Shown: positions 29,355 through 38,612, counted from the first letter of the stretch. The stretch: 44,342 nt of DNA from an uncultured bacterium (GCA_903825415.1 CAIKAN010000090.1:1-44342); one strand, 5' to 3'. Notes: generated from the letters alone by a model not told the origin. Numbers and translations are program-made.

Positions 29355-31289
29355 ATGGATCCATTATTCGGGAATAATCAAGCAAAGCCGCAAAATAAGC
29401 CTGAAAACAAAGGCAAGAATGGCATGCTCCGTCCAAGAAAGCTGGGATTCGTGAATGCTGTGGTCATCGCCATACTCGTCCTACTCCTCATTACGGGGGT
29501 ATATTCACAGATCGCTTCGCAGCAGGCTGATATACCGACTGTCTCTATATCGGAGATCGCCAATGATATCAAGGCTGGTAGCATCGCTTCTCTCACTATC
29601 CAGGGGGATCAGATCACTGCCACATATTCCGATAAGTCTATCAAGCATGCTCAGAAAGAGACCGATTCTGCTGTCACCGATAGTCTGACGAAATTGGGCG
29701 TTCCAGTAGCTCGCCTCGCTTCTACTACCATAGCCGTAGCGGAGCCGTCCGGTTTCTGGTACTGGTTCGAACAGGTCGGACCATTCCTAGCTCCATTGCT
29801 GCTGCTTATCTTCTTTGTCTGGTTCCTCACTAGGCAGGTCAAGGGCGCCGGAGTCCAAGCTTTGACCTTTGGCCAATCGAAAGCGCGCATGACTCTGCCT
29901 TCAGACGAGAAGCAGAAAGTCACCTTCAAGGATGTCGCGGGAGCCAAAGAGGCCAAGCAGGAATTATTGGAGATCGTAGATTTTCTCAAGAATCCAAAAA
30001 AGTTCATCGAGATCGGGGCAGAGATTCCAAAAGGCGTCATCCTCATGGGTGCTCCGGGAACGGGTAAGACCTTGCTCGCTCGAGCCGTGGCTGGTGAGGC
30101 TGGTGTAGCCTTCTTCTCTATTTCAGGATCTGAATTCGTGGAGATGTTCGTTGGCGTAGGCGCTTCGCGCGTCCGCGACCTCTTCAGTATGGCCAAGGTC
30201 CAAGCGCCAGCGATCGTCTTTGTGGATGAGATAGATGCTGTTGGACGCACTCGCGGATCGGGTATGGGCGGAGGCAATGACGAGAGGGAACAGACCCTCA
30301 ATCAGATCCTCGTCGAGATGGACGGCTTCGAGCAGAATCAGAAAGTCATAGTCATGGCAGCTACCAATCGCCCTGACGTTTTGGATCCTGCCCTTTTGAG
30401 GCCGGGAAGATTCGATCGTCGCGTGGTCATAGATCTCCCTGATCGCGGCGATCGCGAAGAGATCTTGAAGATCCATTCAGTCAAGAAACAATCAGCCGAG
30501 GATGTTAATTTGAAGATAGTAGCAGAACGCACTCCTGGATTTTCCGGAGCCGATCTCGCATCGCTCATGAATGAAGCAGCCATCCTGGCCGCGCGCGAGA
30601 ATAGGAATAAGATCGGGCAATTCGACCTTATCCGTTCTATCGAAAAAGTCATGCTCGGTCCTGAAAGGCGCAGTCATATCCTTTCTATCAAAGAAAAAGA
30701 GATCACGGCTTACCATGAAGCCGGCCATGCCGTCGTTGCTTCTGTTCTCCAATACGCCGACCCTGTTCATAAGATCTCGATCATCTCCCGCGGCCGCGCC
30801 GCTGGTTATACCCTTAAACTTCCTATTGAAGACAGGAAGCTCCAGTCGCGCAAGGAATTTCTAGATGATATCGCAGTATCTCTCGGGGGCTATGCTTCCG
30901 AAAAGATGATGTTCGATGATATCACTACCGGTGCTTCCAATGACCTTCAGGTTTCTACGGCATTGGCACGAGATATGGTTACGCGCTACGGTATGTCCGA
31001 CAAAATCGGTCCTGTAGCTTTGGAAAGCCCAGCTGGCCGAGCGATGTTCGGCATGGGGGTGGTGGATAAAGATTATTCCGAGAAAGTCTCAAGCGAGATA
31101 GATGGCGAAGTGACTCGCATCATGACGGAAGCTCGCGAGCGCGCGGTGAAAGTATTGGCGGATCATAGGAAGGCCTTTGAAATCATAGCGAAGAGGCTGA
31201 TCGAGACGGAGACTATAGAGCGCGATGAATTCGATGCTTTGCTTCTGGCCAATGGCATACAGCCCAAGAGGGAGGTGAAGATCGCCTAG
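29355..31289 (+). CDS. ftsH: ATP-dependent zinc metalloprotease FtsH
   Basis: 644 residues. A Lys/Asn-rich N-terminus, membrane helix 1 (about 30-50), an extracytoplasmic part, and membrane helix 2 (about 140-160) are followed by the AAA domain: GAPGTGKT near 231-239, FVDEIDAVG, and the second region of homology [21 protein letters not shown]. The zinc motif HEAGH is near 453-457. It degrades membrane and unstable cytosolic proteins. TATAAT at 29343-29348 ends 6 nt before this ATG, so the transcript is probably leaderless; an upstream ATG contains the -10 box itself. Confidence 0.96.
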   Translation: MDPLFGNNQAKPQNKPENKGKNGMLRPRKLGFVNAVVIAILVLLLITGVYSQIASQQADIPTVSISEIANDIKAGSIASLTIQGDQITATYSDKSIKHAQKETDSAVTDSLTKLGVPVARLASTTIAVAEPSGFWYWFEQVGPFLAPLLLLIFFVWFLTRQVKGAGVQALTFGQSKARMTLPSDEKQKVTFKDVAGAKEAKQELLEIVDFLKNPKKFIEIGAEIPKGVILMGAPGTGKTLLARAVAGEAGVAFFSISGSEFVEMFVGVGASRVRDLFSMAKVQAPAIVFVDEIDAVGRTRGSGMGGGNDEREQTLNQILVEMDGFEQNQKVIVMAATNRPDVLDPALLRPGRFDRRVVIDLPDRGDREEILKIHSVKKQSAEDVNLKIVAERTPGFSGADLASLMNEAAILAARENRNKIGQFDLIRSIEKVMLGPERRSHILSIKEKEITAYHEAGHAVVASVLQYADPVHKISIISRGRAAGYTLKLPIEDRKLQSRKEFLDDIAVSLGGYASEKMMFDDITTGASNDLQVSTALARDMVTRYGMSDKIGPVALESPAGRAMFGMGVVDKDYSEKVSSEIDGEVTRIMTEARERAVKVLADHRKAFEIIAKRLIETETIERDEFDALLLANGIQPKREVKIA

Positions 31290-31386
31290 CCTAAAATATC
31301 CCTCTTCACTCTTTCTGGTCAAAACTGAATGATAATGTTAATTTATAGCGTAGAGCCTATGGCTTTGATATTGCTTTAGATTTTAC

Positions 31387-31460
31387 CCGCCCCTAGCTCA
31401 GTCGGTTAGAGCATCGAGCTTATACCTCGAGGGTCCTTGGTTCGAATCCAAGGGGGCGGA
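31387..31460 (+). tRNA. tRNA-Ile with anticodon UAU
   Basis: Acceptor CCGCCCC/GGGGCGG, D-arm GCTC...GAGC, anticodon stem TCGAG/CTCGA around loop CTTATAC (anticodon TAT), and T-arm CTTGGTTCGAATCCAAG. The discriminator is A and CCA is not encoded. It would read AUA directly; most bacteria use a lysidine-modified CAU anticodon. Confidence 0.9.
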
Positions 31461-31568
31461 CAGACATTTGCATAATGTAATGGTATCGTGAGTATGTGAT
31501 ATGCTAATATAGATGAGGTTCGTAGGTTGGATAATAAGGACCTGTGCTATTACAATTAATAAAATATC

Positions 31569-31934
31569 ATGAACTATTATTTCGATGTTTTGAAGAAGTA
31601 CACTGTCTTTGGTGGGCGCGCGGCTAGGAAAGAATATTGGATGTTTGTGCTTTTGAATTTTATCGTATCTCTGATCATCGGGATCATTGGTGGCATACTG
31701 CATTTCGGTAACATACTAAGCATTCTTTATGCTCTAGCGGTGCTATTGCCCGGCTTGGCGGTTCTTTTTCGAAGGCTTCATGACACTGGCCGCAGTGCCT
31801 GGTGGGTATTGATATGCTTTGTCCCTTTTGTCGGGGCGATAGTATTGATCGTTTTTGCTTGCTTAGATAGCCAGCCTGGAGACAATCAATATGGCCCCAA
31901 TCCAAAAGGCGTAACAGCTCAACCTCAAGCTTAA
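31569..31934 (+). CDS. DUF805 membrane protein
   Basis: 121 residues starting MNYYFDVLKKYTVFGGRAARKEYW, the typical DUF805 entry (cited as guide), with three to four membrane helices, FRRLHDTGRSAWW and the C-terminal GDNQYGPNP. The function of the family is not established. It stands alone between tRNA-Ile and recG. Confidence 0.9.
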   Translation: MNYYFDVLKKYTVFGGRAARKEYWMFVLLNFIVSLIIGIIGGILHFGNILSILYALAVLLPGLAVLFRRLHDTGRSAWWVLICFVPFVGAIVLIVFACLDSQPGDNQYGPNPKGVTAQPQA

Positions 31935-31966
31935 TTTAAAATCTTAGTGGGTTAGGAAAAGGGGGA

Positions 31967-34369
31967 TCACTCAAAATGCATCTCCTTTTTCTTTTCCTCG
32001 ACTTGTTTTTGCAGCACAGGATACGCCTTTAATTTATCGTCTTCAACGACCATTCTGATCGCTTCCGTCCTGGCCGCCTCTACCATTTTGAGATTCTTGA
32101 GAGCTTCCATAGCCACATCTGAAACGCCCCACTGTTGGATGCCAGATAATTGGCCAGCCCCACGCTGAGCTAGATCTATTTCCGCGAGCTCGAAGCCATT
32201 CTTGGCGGTCTGCAGAGCTTTCAACCTTTCAAGAGATTTCGCCGAGGTCGTTTCGGTGAATACATAGCAGTAAGCTTGATCGCTGCTCCTCATCACGCGG
32301 CCTCTCAATTGATGCAATTGAGCGAGCCCGAATCTCTCGGCACCTTCGATTAAGATCACCGTGGCATTTGGTATATTCACGCCCACTTCCACGACAGAGG
32401 TAGCACAGAGTATTTGAATGCGATTGTCTTTAAAATTATTCATTACCTCGTCTTTTTCATTCGGGCGCATTCGGCTATGGAGCACACCTATCTCATATTC
32501 TGGGAATACGGATGCTTTCAATCGAAGAGCCTCGGCTTTTACCGATTTGGCATTCAAGGCCAGTTCCTTGTCTGGATCAGGCTCGTCGATCCTAGGACAG
32601 ATGACAAAGACTTGGCGACCGCTCACCAATTCAGCGCGGACTTTCTCATAAGTAGATTCGCGCTTATCGGGTAGGACGAGTTCAGTGATTATAGGCTTAC
32701 GGCCAGCAGGGGATTCATCGAGCAGGGTTAAGTCTAGGTCACCATAAAGAGTCAGAGCTAATGTTCTTGGAATGGGGGTGGCGGTCATTGAAAGCAAATG
32801 GGGAGCCAGTCCGGCACCGGCTCTATTCAAGGCTTCTATGTCGGATGGTTTGAGAATGGCAGGTGAAGGATTATTCGAAGCCTTAGTCAGGGTCAAACCC
32901 TCTTCGGCTCGACGAAATGCCTTCGTTTGGCTACGCTGTGCTCCGCCAAAGTGACACTTGTCCTGCCCCTCCGAAGCTCCGAGGAACGAGGAGCGAAGGG
33001 GGGTCGACGCCTCGACGGATTTGATCCCTGACTCATTCTGCAGATTCTTCTTAACAAGCTGTGCTCTCTGAGAAGTTCCGAATCGGTGCTGCTCGTCGAT
33101 GATGACATAAGCGAGCTTTTTGAATTTAACGGACTTCTGAATGAGAGAATGAGTGCCGATAACTATGGGGATTTCGCCATTCTCAACCCATTTCAAGAGT
33201 TGAGCGCGAGAAATGTCAGTCCAACCCTTGGGATTTATTTTGGAAGGAAATTTTCGGCAACCGGAAGAAGTTATAAGAGCAATCTGGACTCCGAGATAGG
33301 CGAAATATTTTATGAAAGATTCGAAATGCTGTGAGGCTAGAATTTCTGTAGGGCACATATAGGCGACTTGGAGATTCAGAGGCTTATTGGAAGATGTTTC
33401 TCTGGCTGTAATCACGGCGTATGCAGTCGTAGCGGCTACGGCAGTTTTGCCCGACCCCACATCTCCTTCAAGGAGACGCGACATGGCTTGGCCTCTCTTC
33501 ATGTCCATCAGGATCGTTTCAATAGACCTCTGTTGGGCATTAGTTGCCGTGAATGGGAAGCGCTTGATGAATTCTTGGACATGCCTCTCGTCGGCTTCGA
33601 TACTAAAAGTAGGGCAGGCCTCATATGCCTTGCGAGCTTGCTGTTTGCCCAGCTGGATCACGAATATCTCTTCAAAGGCGAAGCGCTTGCGGGCGGAAAG
33701 GGCATCGTCCGTTTTCAGAGGCGCGTGGATCCAGATGAGAGCGGTTTTGATTCCTGGAAGATTGTATTTGCTCAAGATATCCTCGGGTATGAGCTCTTGT
33801 ATCTGATCTAGAAGCCCGCTCTTGAAGATCTTTTGCAGAGCATGATAGAGCCAATGAGAACTGATGCCGCGTGATTCTGGGTAAACAGGGTAGAGGGTAT
33901 GAGCTTCATTGCCATCGCCAAATAGAGAATCGCCAACGCCGGTAGGTAACTGGTCAACTTTCTCAATCTTCGGATTGGAGAAGTATAGCTTACCGGTCTT
34001 CTGTCTCTCGCTGACTTTGCCTTCCAACCTAACCATCATCCCATCACTGAACATCTTTGCGACATAAGGCTGATTGAACCATACGCATTGGATCTTGCCG
34101 CTCTCATCCTCGACCGTGCCTTGAGCCATAGGGATTTTGCTCTTGAATCCTTTCAGAGTCTCCAGGCCGCTCACCTTGCCGAATATCACAGATAGATCGC
34201 CTTTTCGCAGAGAATCGATGCTGTGAGTCTCGGCGGTATCGCCATAGCGGATGGGGAAATGATAGAGGAGGTCTCGGACATTCTCTATGCCCAGCTTCTT
34301 CAAAGCTATCTTCTGTACGGGGGTCAGTCGGAAATGTTCGGTGACGGCATCGGTGAGGGAGATGTGCAT
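31967..34369 (-). CDS. recG: ATP-dependent DNA helicase RecG with in-frame insertion
   Basis: 800 residues against about 680-700 usual. The N-terminal wedge/OB domain (about 55-140) is followed by EGDVGSGKT (near 298-306), IIDEQHRFG (near 422-429), MTATPIPRTLALTLYGDLDL, QLHQLRGRVMRS and ERFGLAQ. Between DEQHRFG and MTATPIP there is an extra segment of roughly 80 residues (about 445-525; DNA 32808-33045). It is low in similarity to RecG and encoded partly by a GC-rich palindromic repeat. RecG remodels stalled forks. The start at 34369 lies next to a palindromic repeat. Confidence 0.94.
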   Translation of the reverse strand: MHISLTDAVTEHFRLTPVQKIALKKLGIENVRDLLYHFPIRYGDTAETHSIDSLRKGDLSVIFGKVSGLETLKGFKSKIPMAQGTVEDESGKIQCVWFNQPYVAKMFSDGMMVRLEGKVSERQKTGKLYFSNPKIEKVDQLPTGVGDSLFGDGNEAHTLYPVYPESRGISSHWLYHALQKIFKSGLLDQIQELIPEDILSKYNLPGIKTALIWIHAPLKTDDALSARKRFAFEEIFVIQLGKQQARKAYEACPTFSIEADERHVQEFIKRFPFTATNAQQRSIETILMDMKRGQAMSRLLEGDVGSGKTAVAATTAYAVITARETSSNKPLNLQVAYMCPTEILASQHFESFIKYFAYLGVQIALITSSGCRKFPSKINPKGWTDISRAQLLKWVENGEIPIVIGTHSLIQKSVKFKKLAYVIIDEQHRFGTSQRAQLVKKNLQNESGIKSVEASTPLRSSFLGASEGQDKCHFGGAQRSQTKAFRRAEEGLTLTKASNNPSPAILKPSDIEALNRAGAGLAPHLLSMTATPIPRTLALTLYGDLDLTLLDESPAGRKPIITELVLPDKRESTYEKVRAELVSGRQVFVICPRIDEPDPDKELALNAKSVKAEALRLKASVFPEYEIGVLHSRMRPNEKDEVMNNFKDNRIQILCATSVVEVGVNIPNATVILIEGAERFGLAQLHQLRGRVMRSSDQAYCYVFTETTSAKSLERLKALQTAKNGFELAEIDLAQRGAGQLSGIQQWGVSDVAMEALKNLKMVEAARTEAIRMVVEDDKLKAYPVLQKQVEEKKKEMHFE

Positions 34370-34420
34370 AGGGTAATTGTAGCGGGGAGGGGGAGGCGGG
34401 GCAAGCGCAAGTAGTTAGCC

Positions 34421-34478
34421 ATTAGTGATTAGCCACTAGGGCTTTGCTGCTGGCGTTCACTAGTGGCTAATCACTAAT
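34421..34478. repeat. 19-bp inverted repeat upstream of recG
   Basis: ATTAGTGATTAGCCACTAG (34421-34439) is the exact reverse complement of 34460-34478. It lies between recG (starting 34369, minus) and the next minus-strand gene. Confidence 0.85.
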
Positions 34479-34524
34479 CGGAGCATTTCCACTAAAATCT
34501 TGATGAGCAAGATGACAGGCTTTT

Positions 34525-35034
34525 TTACTTCAGCTGCTCTACGATATTTTCCTTGAATGTCTCTATTATCATCTTTGCCATCTTTGCTGATGAGAAGCCG
34601 TTGTCTTCATTTGTAGGTATCCCTATTTCAACCACTTTAACCTTCTTTGTATTTTCCGTAGATGTGCCAGCAGAGATCACGAATGACAGCCACCCATTAG
34701 CGTCTTTGTCCGTATACGTTATTCCGGCAGGATTCTTAGGAAGGATATCAGGGTGCATGATAGGACTCGGCTGCAAGCTTGCTTTGATCTTCATGCTCGG
34801 CGCGATCACGCTCTCGAATGGCGCGCTGAACCAGATGCTCCGCTGATCTCCATTGGCATTGATATAGGGTTTCCATCCCTTAAATTCAGGGTATTGAAAA
34901 GAGAAGCTGCCATCGGGAGCTTGGTACGTCTTTGTGTCTATCACGCTGTATCTATTCGAAGCTACAAAGTAGACGATGGCTATGATTATGACGATAGCGA
35001 CTGCGCTCGATAGAATGATCATTTTATTGTTCAT
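34525..35034 (-). CDS. Membrane-anchored extracytoplasmic protein, unknown
   Basis: 169 residues: a single N-terminal membrane helix (about 7-25), then a soluble domain with SFSFQYPEFKGWKPY near residues 43-57, a pattern common in PsbP-like/DUF-type lipoprotein domains. No cysteine lipobox. The function is unknown. It is probably on the cell surface. Confidence 0.6.
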   Translation of the reverse strand: MNNKMIILSSAVAIVIIIAIVYFVASNRYSVIDTKTYQAPDGSFSFQYPEFKGWKPYINANGDQRSIWFSAPFESVIAPSMKIKASLQPSPIMHPDILPKNPAGITYTDKDANGWLSFVISAGTSTENTKKVKVVEIGIPTNEDNGFSSAKMAKMIIETFKENIVEQLK

Positions 35035-35069
35035 AGAGATGATAAGGCCTGCGAATCAAGATGGGTATA

Positions 35070-35139
35070 ATGATATCATAATCATCTGAAACTTCCATTT
35101 CATCAAATTGTATGATAACATATGATATCATCATATAAT
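35070..35139 (+). promoter_or_regulatory. Promoter-operator region of the toxin-antitoxin pair
   Basis: The palindrome ATGATATCAT occurs at 35070-35079 and again at 35122-35131, the second directly before the -10 box TATAAT (35134-35139). Ribbon-helix-helix antitoxins commonly repress their own promoter by binding such paired sites. Confidence 0.6.
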
Positions 35140-35158
35140 CAAATTTAACCTAAACATC

Positions 35159-35386
35159 ATGACTACCATATCCATACCGATGCCCAAAGACCTGCTCGAC
35201 TTCGTCGATAGCATCATCCATTCTGGCGAAGCCGAGAATCGCGCTCAGGCTGTGAGAAAGGCTATACGCAAGATGCGAGAACAATCGGAGATCGATGAGA
35301 TATTCGAAGCTTCTCGCCAGATAAGACAGGGCAGGGCTTATTCTGGAGATCTTAAGGCTATCTTAGCGGCAAGGAAACATGCTTAA
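35159..35386 (+). CDS. Ribbon-helix-helix antitoxin
   Basis: 75 residues. MTTISIPMPKDLLDFVDSII gives the beta strand and first helix of a CopG/ParD-like DNA-binding fold, and the C-terminal part (about 45-75) would wrap the toxin. It overlaps the toxin gene by 8 nt. It neutralises the toxin and probably represses the operon. Confidence 0.87.
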   Translation: MTTISIPMPKDLLDFVDSIIHSGEAENRAQAVRKAIRKMREQSEIDEIFEASRQIRQGRAYSGDLKAILAARKHA

Positions 35387-35639
35387 GATCCTCTTTTCTG
35401 AGAAATTCATCTCCCAATTCGAGGCCTTAAATCACAAGATGCAGAGATTGGCGGAGAATAAGATAGATATCTTCAAGAAGGACCCTAGGCATCCTTCTCT
35501 CAAAACTCATAAGCTCAACGGAGCTTTGGCTGGGTATCTTTCATACTCGGTAGATCATCAAATGCGCATCGTCTTTGAATATGGCGAAAAAGATACGGTT
35601 CACTTTCTGAAGATAGGGAATCACGATGTTTATAGGTGA
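35379..35639 (+). CDS. RelE/ParE-superfamily toxin
   Basis: 86 residues with KHKLNGALAGYLSYSVDHQMRIVFEY-type core (family KL-G...R-RI block) and a C-terminal FLKIGNHDVYR, close to YafQ/RelE mRNA interferases with a terminal His-Tyr-Arg group. It probably cleaves mRNA on the ribosome, though a ParE-type gyrase toxin cannot be excluded. Confidence 0.87.
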   Translation: MLKILFSEKFISQFEALNHKMQRLAENKIDIFKKDPRHPSLKTHKLNGALAGYLSYSVDHQMRIVFEYGEKDTVHFLKIGNHDVYR

Positions 35640-35705
35640 CGGATATACAGCTACGGTTTAATTTATTCTTTGTCTTTATCCCTATCGAAGGATATAATTA
35701 CACAA

Positions 35706-36101
35706 ATGAAAAAAACTCCCTTTTATCTTAGGCTTTGGTTTTTTTGGTTAGTTCTGACTGTCGTCTACTCGATACCGGCATACTATTCTTCAGCTGGTCA
35801 TTCATACGATCTCACAGTCCTAGGGTCATTTGTCCCTTGGGGCCCGTTTACTTTTGAGCTTGGAGTATTGGGTCTCATAAAACCCGCAGTATTTTTTGCG
35901 ATTATCTTGACCGTGGTACTTCTGTGGCCGGCAGAAAAGATATTCGAAGCGGCGAGAGCTCGAATGAGCGCAACGGCATATATCGTACTCAGAACGATCT
36001 CGAATCTCGTTATCCTATTCTTGCTCACTATGGTTGTCGAGTATCTTGTTATAGGAGAATCTGTGTCATTGAAACTATTGCAAGGAGAGACGTTGTTATA
36101 G
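35706..36101 (+). CDS. Small membrane protein, unknown
   Basis: 131 residues with three predicted helices (about 10-27, 60-75, 98-115). No family recognised. TTGTCT, 17 bp and TATAAT (35693-35698) end 7 nt before this ATG, so it looks leaderless. Earlier in-frame codons lie upstream of the promoter. Confidence 0.6.
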   Translation: MKKTPFYLRLWFFWLVLTVVYSIPAYYSSAGHSYDLTVLGSFVPWGPFTFELGVLGLIKPAVFFAIILTVVLLWPAEKIFEAARARMSATAYIVLRTISNLVILFLLTMVVEYLVIGESVSLKLLQGETLL

Positions 36102-36282
36102 ACAAGATAAGCCTTCGCTTATTGCTGTAGAGGCAATGGTAGGTAGGATTGTTCGTCTTTTGAAGATAGGGAACAATGATCATTATTAGGTGACAATTTT
36201 GATAATTATTCTTTTTTATGCAAGAATGGCGAGGTGCAGTTCGCCTTCGCTTCTGCGGAGCTGTGACGAACTGAATGAAGCA

Positions 36283-36369
36283 GGAGACGTGGCTGAGTGG
36301 TCGAAAGCGGCACCGTGCTAAGGTGTTAGGGGCGAAAGTCCCTCGTGGGTTCGAATCCCACCGTCTCCG
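36283..36369 (+). tRNA. tRNA-Ser with anticodon GCU
   Basis: Acceptor GGAGACG/CGTCTCC, anticodon loop GTGCTAA (GCT), a long variable arm (GGGGCGAAAGTCCCT region) as expected of class II tRNA, T-arm GTGGGTTCGAATCCCAC. The discriminator is G and CCA is not encoded. A copy of its 3' end occurs 159 bp downstream. Confidence 0.95.
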
Positions 36370-36406
36370 CATCGAATTTTGCGGAGCAAAATGAGTAAGG
36401 GGACGA

Positions 36407-36527
36407 GGAAGCGCCAAAGCGCTTCCGTGTGGGATTCGAAGCCCGATTGAGCATTTTTTATGAGCGAAGCAAAATAAAAAATCCAATCGGGATACTGGTC
36501 CTGTAAGGACCGAATCCCACCGTCTCC
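36407..36527 (+). mobile_element. tRNA-Ser 3'-end module (candidate mini-element)
   Basis: Order: hairpin GGAAGCGC/GCGCTTCC (36407-36426); GTGGGATTCG (36429-36438) pairing with CGAATCCCAC (36511-36520); CCCGATTG/CAATCGGG (36442-36449/36484-36491); ATTTTTTAT/ATAAAAAAT (36453-36461/36474-36482); hairpin GGTCC-TGTAA-GGACC (36497-36511); then the 17-nt tRNA 3' end CGAATCCCACCGTCTCC (original 36352-36368). It has the same plan and the same TGTAA loop as the tmRNA modules, with different sequence. Confidence 0.65.
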
Positions 36528-36558
36528 ACAGCGAATGAATATGGCGAGCGAGCAAGGT

Positions 36559-37371
36559 TTATATCTCTCCTACGCTTTCCAGAAAGCTATCCGTATTCCA
36601 CGGCTCAGACTTGATAGGTTTCGAGATCTTCCAGATGGCCTCGAATTGAGTTTTCATGAGATTGGCAAAATCTCGGCTATGGACTACAAAGCCGAATGAT
36701 TCTTTCTGCGAGGAAATAAAGGCGACTTTGTCAGCGTACATCCAGTATCCCATATCCCAAGCCATATCCTTTGGCGCAAGACGGATTTCTCGGAGGTGCC
36801 CTCCGCTTACTCCTAGGAAGGGATACTTTTTGAAATCAGGCTTAGTGCTGTGAGGATATATGCCTCTGATAGCGATATGGCGCTTGAGCCTTTTCCTGTT
36901 CAGCTCTTCCAGATAATCTGCTCCAAGGACACGGATGATCTCTTGCATCGGCCACATGAGAGTGGTCGTTATATCTCTATGCCACATGATATGGTTCATA
37001 ACCTGACGCAAGCCCTCCTTGCCGGAATAGAATTTGATCTTTGGCTCTATGAAGTCTACTTTCTTGAGTAGGGAAGGGAGGAGTTCTTTGAAAGCGTCTT
37101 TTTCATTTTCTAGAGAGTCTATCCTCGACTGCAAAAGCTCGGGAATGTTCTGTATATCGTCGATGGAAAATATCTTCTTGTTCTCTTCATCGCGCTCTGT
37201 GACCAGTCCCTTATCTATGAGCAAGCGGAGATTGTCGTATATGGAAGGCCTAGGCATCGCTAGCCTCTCGGCGATCTGGCGCGCAGTAGAAGGCCCTTTG
37301 TCCAGAAGGTCGCTGAAGACTCTCTGGGCATTCATGGAAAGGTCTAGTTCGTTTAATATCCTATCAAGCAT
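36559..37371 (-). CDS. TrmB-family transcriptional regulator
   Basis: 270 residues. The N-terminal winged helix (about 1-70: STARQIAERLAMPRPSIYDNLRLL) is followed by a coiled-coil linker and a C-terminal effector domain (about 110-250) as in TrmB-like proteins. It is divergent from the solute-binding protein gene across a 100-bp gap with an inverted repeat, so it probably regulates that gene. Confidence 0.85.
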   Translation of the reverse strand: MLDRILNELDLSMNAQRVFSDLLDKGPSTARQIAERLAMPRPSIYDNLRLLIDKGLVTERDEENKKIFSIDDIQNIPELLQSRIDSLENEKDAFKELLPSLLKKVDFIEPKIKFYSGKEGLRQVMNHIMWHRDITTTLMWPMQEIIRVLGADYLEELNRKRLKRHIAIRGIYPHSTKPDFKKYPFLGVSGGHLREIRLAPKDMAWDMGYWMYADKVAFISSQKESFGFVVHSRDFANLMKTQFEAIWKISKPIKSEPWNTDSFLESVGEI

Positions 37372-37406
37372 ATTTATATTAATTTGTCGGATTTCGACGG
37401 CAGATA

Positions 37407-37429
37407 TACACTATAATACACATAGTGTA
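37407..37429. promoter_or_regulatory. Likely operator between TrmB-like gene and binding-protein gene
   Basis: TACACTA (37407-37413) and TAGTGTA (37423-37429) form a 7-bp inverted repeat around a TAATACACA centre in the divergent intergenic region. Binding by the adjacent regulator is inferred. Confidence 0.5.
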
Positions 37430-37472
37430 GTATCACGTCAAGTTATTATTAATGTAAATAACATTGACTTCA

Positions 37473-38555
37473 ATGAACAAAAAGGTGGCCGCGATACTGG
37501 CTATCATCATTATCGTAGGGATAGTTATATTCGTCAGTTTGGGTACGAAAGGACAGGATCAGATTAGAACCATCAAGATAGGCGCGGTTCTGCCTATGTC
37601 TGGCACCCAGGCCTATTTTGGGGAAGGGATGAAGGATGCCCTTGAATTGGCGAAGAAGAATCTTGGAAATACCAAATATAAATATGACCTTGTTGTAGAG
37701 GATGGCGCCTTTGACGTGAAGACTTCGGTTAGCGCTGCTAATAAGCTAATAAACATAGACAAAGTAGATGTGATCATCGATGCCTATGCTCCCATAGGAG
37801 ATGCGATTTCTCCTATAACTGAAAAGGCTCAGGTGGTCCATATCGGGGTAGCCTTCGATCCAAAGATGGCCGAGGGAGATTATAACTTCATACTCTTCAC
37901 CACTCCCGATACAGCCGCCAAGTCATTCTTATCGGAGATGCAGAAACGCGGATTGCATACATTGGGAATCTTCCGAGTGAATAATCAGGGAATATCCGCG
38001 GTCAATTCTGCGATCACGAGCCTTGCGAGCCAGTATGGAATAACGGTCGTCTCCAATGAGATGTTCCAGCCAGGCGAACGCGATTTTAAGAGCGTCATCG
38101 CCAAGAATGCTTCCGCAAGACCGGACATTTACGCCCTGCTCGCTCTTTCTCCGGAGATAGAGATCTTGACCAAGCAAATGCGCGATCAGAATATCCAGAA
38201 TATCTCATCCACGATCTACTTCGAATTGGCCAAGGACAAAGCTCCTTTCGAAGGGTTGTGGTCAATAGGCTATGGAAAGGTCTCCTCAGATTTCGAATCG
38301 CAATACAAGACTGCTTATAACAGGGAACTTGGTTTCGGAGCAGCTAATGTCTATGATGCCTTCAATGCTATAGTCCAGGCTTCTGAATTGAACACTGCAA
38401 TCAATAGACCTACCACTCAATTCATAGCAAAAAGCTTGCAAGGTATGTCTGATTTCGATGGTGTGTTAGGAAAGCTCCATATCGATAGCGCAGGGATCAT
38501 CGATACTCCGACTATGGTCAAAATAGTCAAGGATGGAAAATTGATAGCGCAATAA
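37473..38555 (+). CDS. Periplasmic-binding-type (type 1) solute-binding protein
   Basis: 360 residues: an N-terminal membrane helix or uncleaved signal (about 4-24), then a two-lobed fold of the branched-chain amino acid/ANF receptor family (IKIGAVLPMSGTQAYFGEGM, VDVIIDAYAPIGDAISPI, YDAFNAIVQA). No ABC permease or ATPase genes are nearby, so it may be a sensor or use a distant transporter. The ATG at 37473 is preferred over an upstream TTG. Confidence 0.87.
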   Translation: MNKKVAAILAIIIIVGIVIFVSLGTKGQDQIRTIKIGAVLPMSGTQAYFGEGMKDALELAKKNLGNTKYKYDLVVEDGAFDVKTSVSAANKLINIDKVDVIIDAYAPIGDAISPITEKAQVVHIGVAFDPKMAEGDYNFILFTTPDTAAKSFLSEMQKRGLHTLGIFRVNNQGISAVNSAITSLASQYGITVVSNEMFQPGERDFKSVIAKNASARPDIYALLALSPEIEILTKQMRDQNIQNISSTIYFELAKDKAPFEGLWSIGYGKVSSDFESQYKTAYNRELGFGAANVYDAFNAIVQASELNTAINRPTTQFIAKSLQGMSDFDGVLGKLHIDSAGIIDTPTMVKIVKDGKLIAQ

Positions 38556-38580
38556 GACATCAGTCTTTCATTCTGGATAA

Positions 38581-38612
38581 GCAGAAACCGCAATTCATAT
38601 TGCGGTTTCTGC
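38581..38612 (+). terminator. Hairpin after the solute-binding protein gene
   Basis: 14-bp perfect stem GCAGAAACCGCAAT/ATTGCGGTTTCTGC with a 4-nt loop. No T run follows. Confidence 0.65.

Noticed and set aside
36049-36555. Minus-strand ORF (168 residues) across tRNA-Ser and its module
   Set aside because: It runs through a tRNA and structured noncoding DNA; no protein family features.
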